Source: Acidobacteriota bacterium (GTDB lineage Bacteria; Acidobacteriota; Terriglobia; Terriglobales; Acidobacteriaceae). Taken from it: a stretch of DNA of 6,141 nucleotides. Positions within the stretch are counted from its first letter, which is position 1, and every line of letters begins with the position of its first letter. Of the stretch, positions 5,988 to 6,141 are shown one piece after another. The notes under the pieces were generated by a model, which saw only the letters and a program-made list of their open reading frames with translations, was not told where the DNA came from and did no database searches. The stretch is taken from assembly GCA_021781255.1 (NCBI GenBank), contig JAJXXG010001230.1, positions 1 through 6,141 on the forward strand, read 5' to 3'. Made by a program: the position numbers and the translations under genes.

Positions 5988-6141
5988 TCATATCTCCGGA
6001 TAGAAGTCGAAGAAAGCGTCCAGGCTCTGCTTGAGCTGCTGCTCAATCTGCTCGCGTGAGCCTTCGAGCACGTGCATGGTTACATGCGCCTCGTGGCCGT
6101 TGGCCAGCTTGAGCGTTGCGTCGTTTATCTCGGTGACCTCG
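5988..6141 (-). CDS. Unidentified protein, C-terminal 50 residues only
   Basis: Seen: an open frame from the right edge to TGA at 5988-5990, giving 50 residues. It starts EVTEINDATLKLANG, then a short HVTMHVLEGS strand, an amphipathic Gln/Glu-rich helix (REQIEQQLKQSLDAF), and ends FFDFYPEI. The pattern of beta hairpin then helix looks like the end of a small alpha/beta domain. I do not recognise the family. The coding call rests on the amphipathic helix and conserved-looking composition; the start lies outside the window. It faces the ATPase gene with 24 bases between stops and no terminator visible. Confidence 0.6.
   Translation of the reverse strand, partial: EVTEINDATLKLANGHEAHVTMHVLEGSREQIEQQLKQSLDAFFDFYPEI

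Overview
The window (about 62% G+C by eye) reads as an ordinary bacterial chromosome segment. The family mix, and the style of the large secreted Ig-like/IPT protein, suggest an Acidobacteriota member (Terriglobales-like). That placement is inference from protein style, since no rRNA or taxonomic marker is present. No tRNA, rRNA, CRISPR array, insertion sequence or phage gene was found.

Layout. (1) Positions 1-1048, minus strand: the first 349 codons of a type II NADH:quinone dehydrogenase (NDH-2), cut by the left edge. (2) Positions 1049-1232: a non-coding gap of 184 bases holding the ndh ribosome binding site. (3) Positions 1233-4136, minus strand: a 967-residue secreted multidomain protein. 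It has a signal peptide, a matrixin-like N-terminal domain whose zinc site is completely substituted, a carboxypeptidase-regulatory-like region, a PPC-like region, an IPT/TIG domain and three Ig-like modules. (4) Positions 4137-4412: a divergent intergenic region with several short perfect inverted repeats, one of which covers the Shine-Dalgarno of the secreted protein gene. (5) Positions 4413-5963, plus strand (or from a TTG at 4377): an AAA+ ATPase whose N-terminus carries two tandem 24-residue motifs of the MshEN / GspE-N type, known in other proteins to bind cyclic di-GMP. A winged-helix-like region links it to the ATPase core. (6) Positions 5988-6141, minus strand: the C-terminal 50 residues of an unidentified protein, convergent with the ATPase and 24 bases from it.

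How they may fit together. The secreted protein and the ATPase are divergently transcribed from a shared region of under 280 bases, so co-regulation is possible but unproven. The two most interesting points are the apparent pseudo-protease, where all three zinc histidines and the catalytic glutamate are replaced in an otherwise recognisable HExxHxxGxxH context, and the predicted c-di-GMP-responsive AAA+ ATPase. NDH-2 is a housekeeping respiratory enzyme with no evident link to either.
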